Shown: positions 1 to 8,743 of the stretch, piece after piece
Numbering within the stretch: the stretch's first letter is position 1
Layout of the letters: each line of letters opens with the position of its first letter
NCBI GenBank assembly: GCA_937888635.1
Contig: CALARG010000057.1
Location: 1 to 34,881, forward strand
Reading direction: 5' to 3'
DNA from: an uncultured Alphaproteobacteria bacterium
GTDB lineage: Bacteria; Pseudomonadota; Alphaproteobacteria; Rs-D84
DNA length: 34,881 bases
Program-made: the position numbers and the translations under genes
The notes under the pieces: model-generated
Seen by the model: the letters and a program-made list of their open reading frames with translations, nothing else
The model's database searches: none
What the model was told of the DNA's origin: nothing

Positions 1-2
1 GT

Positions 3-701
3 GTCAGTTATGTAAATCGTATGGTAAATGCGGCGGGCAATGCCGCCGAATTGGCTGAAGCACACGCAGCCACCGCAGGTGCACATGCCTTAAGCGCCGC
101 CCAATCCGCAGCCGAGGCGCATGAAGTCTTGGACGAAAAATTAGATAAATCAGGTTGGCCATCATACATGGCCATAGTGACAGACAGCAGCGGTTCTGCC
201 GCACCAGGGTATATTACCAATGGCATGCTTGCCGATGGGGCAGTGACAGCAGATAAATTGTCTGCTGGTATTCCTGATGGTCTTTCTACTACGGGTTTTT
301 TGGCATATTCTGGCAATTTTGATGGTGATGTAGGAAAAATGGGCTGGCGCATGGTCAAGACCAAAGATATTGCCGATGGTGCAGTGACCAAGGACGATAT
401 TGCTGATGGTGCGGTGACGGAAAGTAAGATTGATGCAAAACATGTAGATGTACTAGGACCTGGTTCAGCGGGCATATTAGTCATGATTAGCGGCGCATCA
501 AATAATAATATCCAATGGCTGGGGGCGACAGGCGCGGCAGTTATGAAAGCCGATAAAAATGGTGTTGTAGAATGGGGTCAGCTTGGGACGGATGGCATTT
601 CCCCTGGTGCGGTGACGATTGACAAAACCGCGGGCGTTGTTGGTATGGTGCCGGTGGGGGGCGAAGGTGCCACTACATATGGTTCTTTTTGGATTGAATA
701 G
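3..701 (+). CDS. Tail-fibre-like repeat protein, 3' part (5' end outside window)
   Basis: The frame is open back to the left edge, so the true start lies upstream; an ATG at 21 exists but nothing marks it as the start. The visible part is rich in Ala, Gly, Asp and Val. It carries repeats of the form ADGAVTxxKL/I at about residues 78-88, 119-127, 129-137 and a degenerate one near 200. Such DGAVT...K repeats occur in phage tail fibres and other trimeric fibre or stalk proteins. The N-terminal stretch is an Ala-rich helix (heptad-like AAEAHEVLDEKLDK). The C-terminus ends in a short Gly-rich segment with no recognisable enzymatic domain. A surface fibre or prophage remnant is likely, but no other phage gene is visible to confirm it. 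A REP-like element follows directly. Confidence 0.6.
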   Translation, partial: VSYVNRMVNAAGNAAELAEAHAATAGAHALSAAQSAAEAHEVLDEKLDKSGWPSYMAIVTDSSGSAAPGYITNGMLADGAVTADKLSAGIPDGLSTTGFLAYSGNFDGDVGKMGWRMVKTKDIADGAVTKDDIADGAVTESKIDAKHVDVLGPGSAGILVMISGASNNNIQWLGATGAAVMKADKNGVVEWGQLGTDGISPGAVTIDKTAGVVGMVPVGGEGATTYGSFWIE

Positions 702-710
702 GTTATAGTA

Positions 711-934
711 GTGGTTAGTTGTTAGTGTATGCAAAATCCGTCATTCCCGCTTGGTTCCACCCACGCAAATATTTATTTGCGCGGGGCCCGGGGCGGGAAT
801 CTAATGCGTCGCAGACATTTTTGATTTGTCCCTGCGGTGCAATGGATCCCCGCCGTCGCCAGTATGACGGTGTATAGAAGTACTGGTATAATTATTTTTA
901 CCGCCACTAACCACTTACACCAACCACTAACAAC
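711..934. repeat. REP/MITE-like inverted-repeat element
   Basis: Intergenic element of about 220 bp. Outer 10-bp inverted copies of GTTGTTAGTG lie at 718-727 and 925-934, within CCACTAA-type short repeats. Inside, CCGTCAT (738-744) pairs with ATGACGG (864-870), ATTCCCGC (743-750) with GCGGGAAT (793-800), and CGCAAAT (764-770) with ATTTGCG (775-781). The CGTCATTCCCGC start and ATGGATCCCCGC interior resemble dispersed palindromic repeats common in proteobacterial genomes. Copy number cannot be judged from one copy. Apart from this element and the terminator at 952-979, the 702-1002 gap holds nothing I can support. Confidence 0.65.
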
Positions 935-951
935 TTACAACTTTCAAACAC

Positions 952-979
952 AAAAAAATCGCGCAGAAACCCGCGCGAT
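952..979 (-). terminator. Rho-independent terminator of the 50-residue ORF
   Basis: On the minus strand ATCGCGC (973-979) pairs with GCGCGAT (958-964), followed by seven T. It lies just beyond the stop codon at 1003. Confidence 0.8.
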
Positions 980-1002
980 AAAAACTTTACATAAAATTGC
1001 AC

Positions 1003-1155
1003 TTATTTTTCGTCAGAATCATCAAAACGAATATTGCGTTTCAGAAAAATTTCGGCCAGATTAATTGCCTCGGCCCCTTTTCTAAAACCATGCGCCTGCA
1101 TCCCCTGTCCCAGGGATTCTGCACCTTCTCTAAAATTTTTTACCATATCAGTCAT
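1003..1155 (-). CDS. Small hypothetical protein, 50 aa
   Basis: A 51-codon ORF with its own expression signals: an AAAGGG ribosome site before the ATG, a near-consensus promoter (1195-1223) and a hairpin terminator (952-979). The product starts MTDMVKNFREGAESLGQGMQ and ends in an acidic DDSDEK tail. It is soluble, with an amphipathic helical look and no signal peptide or cysteines. I do not recognise the family. The complete promoter-to-terminator context makes a real gene likely despite its length. It sits 87 bp downstream of the OmpA-like lipoprotein gene on the same strand but has its own promoter. Confidence 0.7.
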   Translation of the reverse strand: MTDMVKNFREGAESLGQGMQAHGFRKGAEAINLAEIFLKRNIRFDDSDEK

Positions 1156-1194
1156 TTTAATGCCCTTTATCAAAACATCTCTCTGACGGCAGTC

Positions 1195-1223
1195 AATATA
1201 TACTACAAAAAACTTTTTGTCAA
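1195..1223 (-). promoter_or_regulatory. Near-consensus promoter for the 50-aa ORF
   Basis: Minus strand: a perfect -35 TTGACA (1218-1223), a 17-bp spacer, and -10 TATATT (1195-1200), one base off consensus. The start codon is about 40 bp downstream. Confidence 0.75.
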
Positions 1224-1242
1224 GTATTTTTGTGTAAATATT

Positions 1243-2943
1243 TTACTGTTCGCAACCATATTCACCACATGAATCAACCGCAACCTCTTCTACCTGGATT
1301 TCCATCGGCACAGGTTTTGGATCTTCCGTATAATGAATTTCTTTGACCACACGAACACGGCGATTTTCTGCATTCGGTGTGTTATCAGGTGTTGGCACCG
1401 CTAAATCTTCTTCGCCTGCCGATACTGCAACAATCTGACTGGCCGGGATTCCATACTTAATCAACATTTTCTGCACTGCTTCGGCACGACGACCGCCCAA
1501 AGCATAATTATAGTTGCTGGTTCCCATTGTGTCTGTATGACCAACGACTGAAACCTTGATATTCTTGTTTTCTTGTGTTGCAGTCGCCAATTTTTTAATC
1601 AGTTCTTGATACTCTGGCTTAATATTTGCCTTGTTAAAGTCAAAACGCACCTCAAACACTTCTTCCATTACATGCTGGGTTGGTTCCAGTGGTATTTGCT
1701 GAACCTTAATCATGGTCTTTTCACCCTGGGCCGCCTGAATCATATCCAGACGCGCATTAATCGCCTTTAATTCTTCACGCATTGCCATCATCATATTAAC
1801 AAATTCTTCACGCGACACCAATTCATCACCAATCATCGGAATTTCAACTGGCGCGCATGCCTGACATTCCTGGCATGCGGGACAATCTGGAACCGCAGCC
1901 ATGGCACATTCCTGACACGCGGGACATTCTTGTTGCTGTTTTTCAGTAATCACAACCGCAACTGTTGGATTTGCAGGCTGAGTCACCACCTGTGGCGCAG
2001 GTTGGGCATCGGCACTTTCCATTGTTGCGTTCAAACTGTTATTACTGTTGCGAACACTGTTATCTGCCTTGCTTTTTGTAATAGATTTATCACCACCATA
2101 GATATTTTGATTAAACACAATTGGCTGCACTGGTTCAACCGGCACCGGCTGAATCAAATGTTCTGGCACATTTACATTATTAACAATGATAACACCTTCG
2201 CGGTTTTTCACGCCCTTGTTCATAGATTTCAGCGAACGCGTTTCCGGATAGTATTCGGCAACACTGCGCTTACTGGATTCAATTACTGTACCATTTGCAT
2301 CCGTTGTAAATTGTTCAATAACCGTTTCCGAATCGACGACCGTTTCAGTCACATCTGTTGCTGCTTTCTGTACAACCTGCCCCTTGTCACAATCACGCAG
2401 GACATCCATTGTTTTGTTAAATCTGTCACGACATTGCTGTGCGGTTGCGACCTGGCCACTGGCACTGGCAGATAACCAGCAATCAAATTTTGCCTGTGCC
2501 TCGGCCGCCAACTCTGGATTTGCATAGGACGCATCATTTTTCAACTGATCCATCAGTTCATTATATGCAGTATACAATTCAAATGATTCCTGCTCATTTT
2601 CAATTGGCCAATTTTCCAGTGTTTCTGGGAATGGCACTTCGCCACTGAATGCGGCGACCGCCTTGTTTGCGAACAATTCGCCCATATCTGCATAACCACT
2701 GGTACGCGCATTATATATCGCATACGAACGATAATTCATCGCCAACTGATTCAAAAAAGAATCCTGATGTGGCGCAGAATAAACATCCAATGATTCCACA
2801 TAGTCAACCGTCGGTGTCACAACCGGCCCATCATATTGCGTCATACTATCATTCTGACGCGCGCAAGCCGCCACCACAACAACACCTGCCACCATCAGCA
2901 TACGTGAAATAACCCATGTTGCCACACAAGATTTGCTTTTCAT
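1243..2943 (-). CDS. OmpA-domain lipoprotein with cysteine-rich CPAC segment
   Basis: A 566-aa envelope protein. Residues 1-27 form a lipoprotein signal with the lipobox VVAAC (Cys27). A long low-complexity middle follows. Residues 340-363 hold seven cysteines in two CPACQEC-type blocks, then a predicted coiled coil (about 373-405). A C-terminal OmpA/Pal-type peptidoglycan-binding domain (about 425-536) contains VGHTDTMGTSNYNYALGGRR; Asp471 and Arg485/486 are the expected diaminopimelate contacts, and NAENRRVRVV is typical. The family tethers the outer membrane to peptidoglycan. Two more cysteines lie at the extreme C-terminus. The start is set by the signal peptide and a GAAGGGAA ribosome site. 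The fold of the cysteine block (disulfides or metal) is unknown. Confidence 0.85.
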   Translation of the reverse strand: MKSKSCVATWVISRMLMVAGVVVVAACARQNDSMTQYDGPVVTPTVDYVESLDVYSAPHQDSFLNQLAMNYRSYAIYNARTSGYADMGELFANKAVAAFSGEVPFPETLENWPIENEQESFELYTAYNELMDQLKNDASYANPELAAEAQAKFDCWLSASASGQVATAQQCRDRFNKTMDVLRDCDKGQVVQKAATDVTETVVDSETVIEQFTTDANGTVIESSKRSVAEYYPETRSLKSMNKGVKNREGVIIVNNVNVPEHLIQPVPVEPVQPIVFNQNIYGGDKSITKSKADNSVRNSNNSLNATMESADAQPAPQVVTQPANPTVAVVITEKQQQECPACQECAMAAVPDCPACQECQACAPVEIPMIGDELVSREEFVNMMMAMREELKAINARLDMIQAAQGEKTMIKVQQIPLEPTQHVMEEVFEVRFDFNKANIKPEYQELIKKLATATQENKNIKVSVVGHTDTMGTSNYNYALGGRRAEAVQKMLIKYGIPASQIVAVSAGEEDLAVPTPDNTPNAENRRVRVVKEIHYTEDPKPVPMEIQVEEVAVDSCGEYGCEQ

Positions 2944-3089
2944 TTGAAATTCCCTTCTTTCTTTTAATCTTTATTATTATACGATTTTTCACAAAATTAG
3001 TAAAGCAGAAAAACAACCAAACAAACTGATTGCAATCATAAAGACTTTTTTAATATAGTACAACCAAGGACACCTGAGAGAGCAAAGCC

Positions 3090-5009
3090 ATGAAAAAATT
3101 TTTAATGATATTTTTTGGTCTATTATTAACCACATCCATATATGCGGCACAAATTGCCAATGTAGAATACATCCACAATGCGATACAAAACAAACATTTT
3201 ATAACCGTTCCATATAATGAACTATTAACCGACACAACCGTTGCGGCCAATATGGAATATTTATTAACGGCCGTTGACCGCGCCAATCAAATTCTGCATG
3301 GCGAGCCAATTACATCATACAGCAAAACCTTTTACGCCACAACCGCGGCGGTTGATACAATTGCCGTAAACAACGCGGTCAGCACCTTAATAAAACCTGG
3401 CCCGTACAGTTTTCAAATAACCACCGCCGAAATAACAAAATTTTCATTCAGCATCGCTGCCGCCGGCGACTTTATCATTAATTGGGGTGACGGTAATGTT
3501 GAAAATATTTCAAAACCAGACACCGTCAGCACTACATACACCCACCCCTATGACACCAGCGCATCATACAACATAAAAATCGGCGGTCTGGCAACTGCAT
3601 ACAACACCAACGAAACAACCGCCACCATCAGTTTTTCCCCCAGCAGTTATACAGACTATAACATAATCACCGGGATTTCAGGCAGTTTAGGAAAAATATT
3701 CCCAACATTATCCGATGGCACACAGCCACGCTTTTATCAAACATTTTATAACTGCAAAAGTATCCCATCAATCCCGGGCAACCTGTTCAGCGGAATATCG
3801 GGCGCCCCCGTCAGTTATATGTTTTACAACACATTTGGCAACTGCAACAAAATAACCGGCCAAATCCCAGAAAACCTGTTCAGCGGAATATCAGGCGCCC
3901 CGCAACCATACATGTTCCATGGCACCTTTAATGGTTGCAGCGGTATCACCGGCACCATCCCAGAAAACCTGTTTGCCGGAATTAACGGCACACCACAGCC
4001 ATACATGTTTGCAAACACATTTAACGGGTGCACCGCACTTACCGGTACAATCCCAGACAAACTGTTCGGCACCCTGGATGGCGAACCCGCCCAATACATG
4101 TTCTATCGCACATTTAATGGCCTGCGCAATTTAACAGGTGCGATACCCGCCAACCTGTTTGCCGGATTATATGGCGACCCTGCCCCACACATGTTTGATT
4201 CCACCTTCTATAATTGCCAAGGGTTAACAGAAATCCCCGGCAATCTGTTCGCGGACATAACCGGCGAACCGGCAGACAGTATGTTTATGTACACTTTTTA
4301 TCAAAATTATGGCATCAAAAAAATTCCAGACGGTCTGTTTGCCAGCATAACCGGTGCGCCTGCCCCAAATATGTTCGGTTATACATTCTATAACTGCACC
4401 GGCATTACCGGCGCAATACCCGACAACTTGTTTGCAGGCATTAATGGCCCCGCCGCTGCGAAAATGTTTTATTATACCTTTAGCGGATGCAGCGGCATAA
4501 CCGAAATTCCAGGTAACCTGTTTGCATATATCAGTGGCAATTCCGCCGCAAACAATATGTTTGATAAAACATTTTATAAAACCAGTATAGAATCAATTCC
4601 ATCTGAATTATTTGCCAGTATAACCGGCGAACCGTCCCAAGAAATGTTCAGTGGCACTTTTTCATTATGCAAGTCCTTGAAATCCGTACCTGAAAATCTG
4701 TTTGCTGGCATATCCGGCACACCATTGAAACGCACATTCTATCAAACATTTATGAATGATACCGCATTGACCAGCGTACCAGAAAAACTGTTTGGCAAAA
4801 TAAACGGAACACTGGGTTCATACGCATTCCGCGATATGTTCAACGGTTGCAAGGCGTTGACCGGCTATTCGCCCAAGGCACAAACCGACGACGGATACAA
4901 ATTCCTGTACGAAATCTGGCCAAACGCCACCGCAAACGAAGTTGGAAAAATGTTTGCAGGCGACACACTGCTGACAGACTATGCAACCATGCCCGCTGCC
5001 TGGAAATAA
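3090..5009 (+). CDS. Secreted 12-repeat surface protein (BspA/LRR-like)
   Basis: A 639-aa protein with a Sec signal peptide (MKKFLMIFFGLLLTTSIYA). A PKD-like segment at about 107-180 contains NWGDGNVENI and TTYTHPYD. From about 214 to 620 there are 12 repeats of 30-38 residues, each with IPxxLFAxIxGxPxxxMFxxTFxxC; the MF...TF core recalls BspA-like/DUF285 surface repeats with leucine-rich character. The repeats sit on the surface or are released, so adhesion or binding is a reasonable inference but not shown. No C-terminal anchor is visible; the protein ends in YATMPAAWK. The gene stands alone with a shared terminator at its 3' end. DNA copies of the repeat are diverged, which argues against very recent expansion. 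Confidence 0.75.
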   Translation: MKKFLMIFFGLLLTTSIYAAQIANVEYIHNAIQNKHFITVPYNELLTDTTVAANMEYLLTAVDRANQILHGEPITSYSKTFYATTAAVDTIAVNNAVSTLIKPGPYSFQITTAEITKFSFSIAAAGDFIINWGDGNVENISKPDTVSTTYTHPYDTSASYNIKIGGLATAYNTNETTATISFSPSSYTDYNIITGISGSLGKIFPTLSDGTQPRFYQTFYNCKSIPSIPGNLFSGISGAPVSYMFYNTFGNCNKITGQIPENLFSGISGAPQPYMFHGTFNGCSGITGTIPENLFAGINGTPQPYMFANTFNGCTALTGTIPDKLFGTLDGEPAQYMFYRTFNGLRNLTGAIPANLFAGLYGDPAPHMFDSTFYNCQGLTEIPGNLFADITGEPADSMFMYTFYQNYGIKKIPDGLFASITGAPAPNMFGYTFYNCTGITGAIPDNLFAGINGPAAAKMFYYTFSGCSGITEIPGNLFAYISGNSAANNMFDKTFYKTSIESIPSELFASITGEPSQEMFSGTFSLCKSLKSVPENLFAGISGTPLKRTFYQTFMNDTALTSVPEKLFGKINGTLGSYAFRDMFNGCKALTGYSPKAQTDDGYKFLYEIWPNATANEVGKMFAGDTLLTDYATMPAAWK

Positions 5010-5014
5010 AGACA

Positions 5015-5044
5015 ACAAAAAACGCCCAAACGGGCGTTTTTTTA
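5015..5044. terminator. Bidirectional terminator between the repeat protein gene and clpB
   Basis: AACGCCC (5021-5027), a 4-base loop, then GGGCGTT (5032-5038), with an A-run on the left and a T-run on the right. It serves both convergent genes. Confidence 0.85.
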
Positions 5045-7099
5045 ACCGACTGTCAAATCCTTGCCTTTGACATCTATGTAAACAGTATTACCTTCTCCAA
5101 TTGCACCAGTTAAAATCAGGTCTGCAATTTTATCTTCAACCGCCGACACAATCAGTCGCTTTAATGGACGCGCACCAAATACAGCATCATATCCATTATC
5201 GCCCAACCATTTAATTGCCTTGTCTGTGATGTTTAGTTCAATTCTGCGTTCATTCAAACGCCGTTCCAAACCACGCAGTTGGATTTTCACAATCCCCGCC
5301 ATAACATCCTTGCCCAATGGGTTAAAGAACACAATTTCATCAATACGATTAACGAATTCTGGTCTGAAATTTTTCTTTACCGCATCCATATCTGGCAAAT
5401 TGCTGGTCATGATAATAATTGTGTTTGTAAAGTTCACAACATGCCCCTGACCATCGGTCAAACGGCCATCGTCCAGAATCTGCAAGAAGACATTAAACAC
5501 ATCCGGATTTGCCTTTTCAATTTCATCAAACAGCAATACCTGATACGGTCTGCGACGAACACTTTCCGTCAGCACACCCCCCTGTTCATAACCAACATAC
5601 CCCGGGGGACTGCCAATCAGTCGCGACACAGAATGCGGTTCCATATATTCACTCATATCAATTCGTGTCATGGCCGCATCATCATTAAACAGATATTCCG
5701 CCAACGCCTTGGCCACTTCGGTCTTACCCACACCTGTTGGCCCCAAAAACATAAAACTGCCCATTGGTCTGCGTGGATCAGACAATCCCGCCCGACTGCG
5801 ACGAATCGCGCGCGCAATTACCCCCAGTGCGTGATCCTGGCCGACAACGCGTTTGCGCAACTCATCTTCTATATTCATCAGTTTTGATTGCTCTTCTGCG
5901 TTCAACCTGTCGGCAGGAACACCCGTCCACTTACTAACCACTGCGGCAATATGTTCCGGCAATACCGTTTTATATTCACGCGCATCTGCATTCATTTTGG
6001 CTATTTTTTCTTCCAACTCTGGAATTTTGCCATATTGCAACGCCGATGCTTTTTCATAGTCGCCATTTCGCATCGCAGTTGCAACTTCGGCCTTGGCCAC
6101 ATCCAACGCCGCCATCGCATCTGACAGTCCACGCATCTTTTGTTGTTCTGCCTGCCAATCTGCGGTCAGTGTTTTTGATTCCGCCTCAACCCCAGCAATA
6201 ATATTTTCTAAATCTTTCAGTCGTTTTTTTGATTCTTCATCTTTTTCCTTTTTCAACGCCTGCTGTTCAATTTTCAGTTGCATCAAATGCCTGTCCACTT
6301 CATCCAACCTGTCTGGCTTTGACGCAACCTCAATCCTGACGCGTGCAGCCGCTTCATCAATCAGGTCAATTGCCTTGTCCGGCAAGAATCTGTCTGTGAT
6401 ATACCGATTCGATAATTTTACCGCCGACACCAATGCAGCATCTGCGATTCGCACACCATGATGCCCTTCGTATTTTTCTTTCAGCCCACGCAATATTGAA
6501 ATCGTATCATCTACTGTTGGCTCGTCCACATATACCGGCTGGAAACGACGGGCCAATGCGGGGTCTTTTTCAATATATTGACGATATTCATCCAGTGTTG
6601 TCGCCCCCAAACAATGCAATTCACCACGCGCCAACATCGGCTTTAATAAATTCGCCGCATCCATACTGCCTTCGCCCTTGCCTGCCCCGACCAAGGTATG
6701 TAATTCGTCAATAAACAAGATAATTTTGCCATCGGATTCCTTGACAGCTTTCAGTATCGCCTTTAATCGGCCTTCAAATTGCCCACGAAACGACGCCCCC
6801 GCCATCAGTGCCCCCATATCCAGGCTTAACAACTGTTTTTTCAATAAATTTTCCGGCACATCACCTGAAATAATACGATTTGCCAACCCTTCAACAATGG
6901 CGGTCTTACCAACCCCCGGATTACCAATCAAAACCGGATTATTTTTTGTACGACGACTTAACACCTGAATTGCACGACGAATTTCTTCGTCACGCCCAAT
7001 CACAGGGTCTAATTTTCCATCCGCCGCCAATTTTGTAAAATCTGTTGTATATTTTTCAATTGCCTGGGCGGGTGTTTCTTGTAAATCATCTGGATTCAT
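5042..7099 (-). CDS. clpB: ClpB disaggregase lacking the N-terminal domain
   Basis: A 685-aa AAA+ chaperone that pulls apart protein aggregates with DnaK. NBD1 has Walker A GNPGVGKT and Walker B IILFIDELH. The full coiled-coil M domain runs from about DEVDRHLMQLKIE to YGKIPELEEK. NBD2 has GPTGVGKTE, VLLFDEIEKA and pore loop GYVGYEQGG. The start at 7099 follows an ideal AAGGAG site 7 bases upstream; an in-frame codon at 7144 lacks one. The usual double Clp-N domain (about 150 residues) is absent and cannot lie upstream, because the divergent gene begins at 7234. There is also a shortening of about 20 residues after TSNL in NBD2. The NBD1 pore loop reads SFRGQFEGR, with Phe where Tyr is usual. 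A sigma-32-like promoter precedes the gene. Confidence 0.93.
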   Translation of the reverse strand: MNPDDLQETPAQAIEKYTTDFTKLAADGKLDPVIGRDEEIRRAIQVLSRRTKNNPVLIGNPGVGKTAIVEGLANRIISGDVPENLLKKQLLSLDMGALMAGASFRGQFEGRLKAILKAVKESDGKIILFIDELHTLVGAGKGEGSMDAANLLKPMLARGELHCLGATTLDEYRQYIEKDPALARRFQPVYVDEPTVDDTISILRGLKEKYEGHHGVRIADAALVSAVKLSNRYITDRFLPDKAIDLIDEAAARVRIEVASKPDRLDEVDRHLMQLKIEQQALKKEKDEESKKRLKDLENIIAGVEAESKTLTADWQAEQQKMRGLSDAMAALDVAKAEVATAMRNGDYEKASALQYGKIPELEEKIAKMNADAREYKTVLPEHIAAVVSKWTGVPADRLNAEEQSKLMNIEDELRKRVVGQDHALGVIARAIRRSRAGLSDPRRPMGSFMFLGPTGVGKTEVAKALAEYLFNDDAAMTRIDMSEYMEPHSVSRLIGSPPGYVGYEQGGVLTESVRRRPYQVLLFDEIEKANPDVFNVFLQILDDGRLTDGQGHVVNFTNTIIIMTSNLPDMDAVKKNFRPEFVNRIDEIVFFNPLGKDVMAGIVKIQLRGLERRLNERRIELNITDKAIKWLGDNGYDAVFGARPLKRLIVSAVEDKIADLILTGAIGEGNTVYIDVKGKDLTVG

Positions 7100-7130
7100 C
7101 AAATAACTCCTTGTGTTCTTGTTATCCCAT

Positions 7131-7158
7131 ATATAGTGCCACAAAACGACCTTTCAAG
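7131..7158 (-). promoter_or_regulatory. Sigma-32-type heat-shock promoter of clpB
   Basis: Minus strand: CTTGAAA (7152-7158), and 17 bases after CTTG, ACTATAT (7131-7137). This fits the alphaproteobacterial RpoH pattern CTTG-N17/18-CYTAT-T with one mismatch. The predicted start is about 25 bases before the clpB ATG. Confidence 0.6.
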
Positions 7159-7233
7159 ACACAGGAACGAATCCCCCGCCCCACTTGCACGGACACGCTT
7201 TTTGTTTTATCATCACAAAAAAAGGACATAAAC

Positions 7234-8658
7234 ATGCCAGATTTCACCACATCAGATATTGAACAAATCCAATCACATGGCCTGAACCCTGCGGAAACAG
7301 AAAAACAAATCGCCATATTTAAATCTGGCTTTCCATTCACAGATATCATATCGGCCGCCACCATTGGAAATGGAGTATTACCAATGCTGGACGAAACATA
7401 TGCCGAATATTATCTGGCAAATTGCGACAAATACAAAATTGTAAAGTTTGTCCCCGCATCTGGCGCGGCAACGCGTATGTTCAAGGATTTATTTGAATAC
7501 CTGTCAACCGACACAATGAACACGACAACACAAACGGTTCTGGACAACCTGACCGATTTCGCATTTTATGATGATTTAAAGCGGCATTTACCAGAAAACG
7601 CAACAAATCGCAACATAATTGAATACCTGGTGACAGACCGTGGTCTTAATTACGGTAACGCCCCCAAAGGATTGATACAGTTTCATAAATACCCCACATT
7701 CAATCGCACCGCGGCGGCCGAACACTTGGCCGAAGGCGCCCAATACGCCTGCGCAAACAATACCGTCAACCTGCATTTCACGGTATCCCCCGAACATATA
7801 TCCGGATTCCAGGATTTATTTAGCAAAATCGTTCCCGAATACGAATCGCAATTTGGTGTTAAATACAACATTTCTATATCAACACAAAAACCTGAAACAG
7901 ACACAATTGCCGTCAACCTGGATAACACGCCATTCAGAAACGACGATGGAACATTGCTGTTCCGCCCAGCGGGTCACGGCGCATTAATTGAGAATTTAAA
8001 TGATACGGACGCAGACATAATATTTATCAAAAACATTGATAATGTATGCCCTGAAAACGCGCGCGCCGACACCATATTTCACAAAAGGGCTCTGGCCGGC
8101 CTGGCAATAAAAACGCAAGAACAGATTTTTGAATACATTCGCGCCCTGGACAGCAATACCGCAAACACAGACGAAATTCGCGAATACATAAACAAAAACC
8201 TGGGGATACAGATTTCTGAAAATGACAACCTGCGTGAAATATTAAATCGCCCATTACGCGTATGCGGCATTATAAAAAACACCGGTGAACCCGGTGGCGG
8301 ACCATTCTGGACACGCGACACAGACGGCCGCATCAGTTTACAAATTGTTGAACCTGGACAAATTTCACCCGCCCAGAAACATATTTTACACAACGGCGAA
8401 TTTTTCAGTCCAACCGACATTGTCTGCATGCCATACGATAAGGACGGCAACAAATTTGACCTGCGCAAATTCATTGACGAAACAACCGGCTTTATATCTG
8501 AAAAGTCTAAAAATGGCCGTCCACTGCGCGCGATGGAACGCCCCGGGCTGTGGAATGGTGCAATGGCGAAATGGAACACAATATTTGTTGAAACGCCATT
8601 ATCAACCTTTACCCCGGTCAAGGTTATAACCGACCTGATAAAACCGTCACACAAATAA
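7234..8658 (+). CDS. DUF4301 family protein
   Basis: A 474-aa cytoplasmic protein. The start at 7234 follows an AAAGGA site; upstream in-frame codons lie in the clpB promoter region. I recognise the DUF4301 family by its N-terminal ATIGNGVLPM, the KFVPASGAATRMFKDLFEYL segment (about residues 75-95), and the C-terminal RPGLWNGAMAKWNTIFVE followed by FTPVKVITDL. The function of the family is not established to my knowledge. The Gly/Ser/Arg-rich VPASGAATRM looks like a phosphate-binding loop, but that is a guess. To my knowledge the family is best known from Bacteroidetes, so its presence here may reflect exchange within a gut community. The length looks full. Confidence 0.75.
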   Translation: MPDFTTSDIEQIQSHGLNPAETEKQIAIFKSGFPFTDIISAATIGNGVLPMLDETYAEYYLANCDKYKIVKFVPASGAATRMFKDLFEYLSTDTMNTTTQTVLDNLTDFAFYDDLKRHLPENATNRNIIEYLVTDRGLNYGNAPKGLIQFHKYPTFNRTAAAEHLAEGAQYACANNTVNLHFTVSPEHISGFQDLFSKIVPEYESQFGVKYNISISTQKPETDTIAVNLDNTPFRNDDGTLLFRPAGHGALIENLNDTDADIIFIKNIDNVCPENARADTIFHKRALAGLAIKTQEQIFEYIRALDSNTANTDEIREYINKNLGIQISENDNLREILNRPLRVCGIIKNTGEPGGGPFWTRDTDGRISLQIVEPGQISPAQKHILHNGEFFSPTDIVCMPYDKDGNKFDLRKFIDETTGFISEKSKNGRPLRAMERPGLWNGAMAKWNTIFVETPLSTFTPVKVITDLIKPSHK

Positions 8659-8683
8659 ACAAAACAAAAAATGAAAAGATTGC

Positions 8684-8712
8684 TTGACTTTTCCTTATTT
8701 TTGTTATAAATT
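8684..8712 (+). promoter_or_regulatory. Probable rpmB promoter
   Basis: TTGACT (8684-8689), then TATAAA (8705-8710, spacer 15) or TAAATT (8707-8712, spacer 17). The hexamers are good but the spacing leaves the exact -10 uncertain. Confidence 0.45.
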
Positions 8713-8743
8713 TAGCGTCGCTATTAATTAAAGGTTAAGTATT

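Noticed and set aside
1930..2475. 181-residue plus-strand frame opposite the OmpA-like lipoprotein
   Set aside because: Antisense to a well-supported gene, His/Cys/Asn-rich shadow composition, no ribosome site.
5279..5887. 202-residue plus-strand frame inside clpB
   Set aside because: Shadow of the conserved ClpB coding strand.
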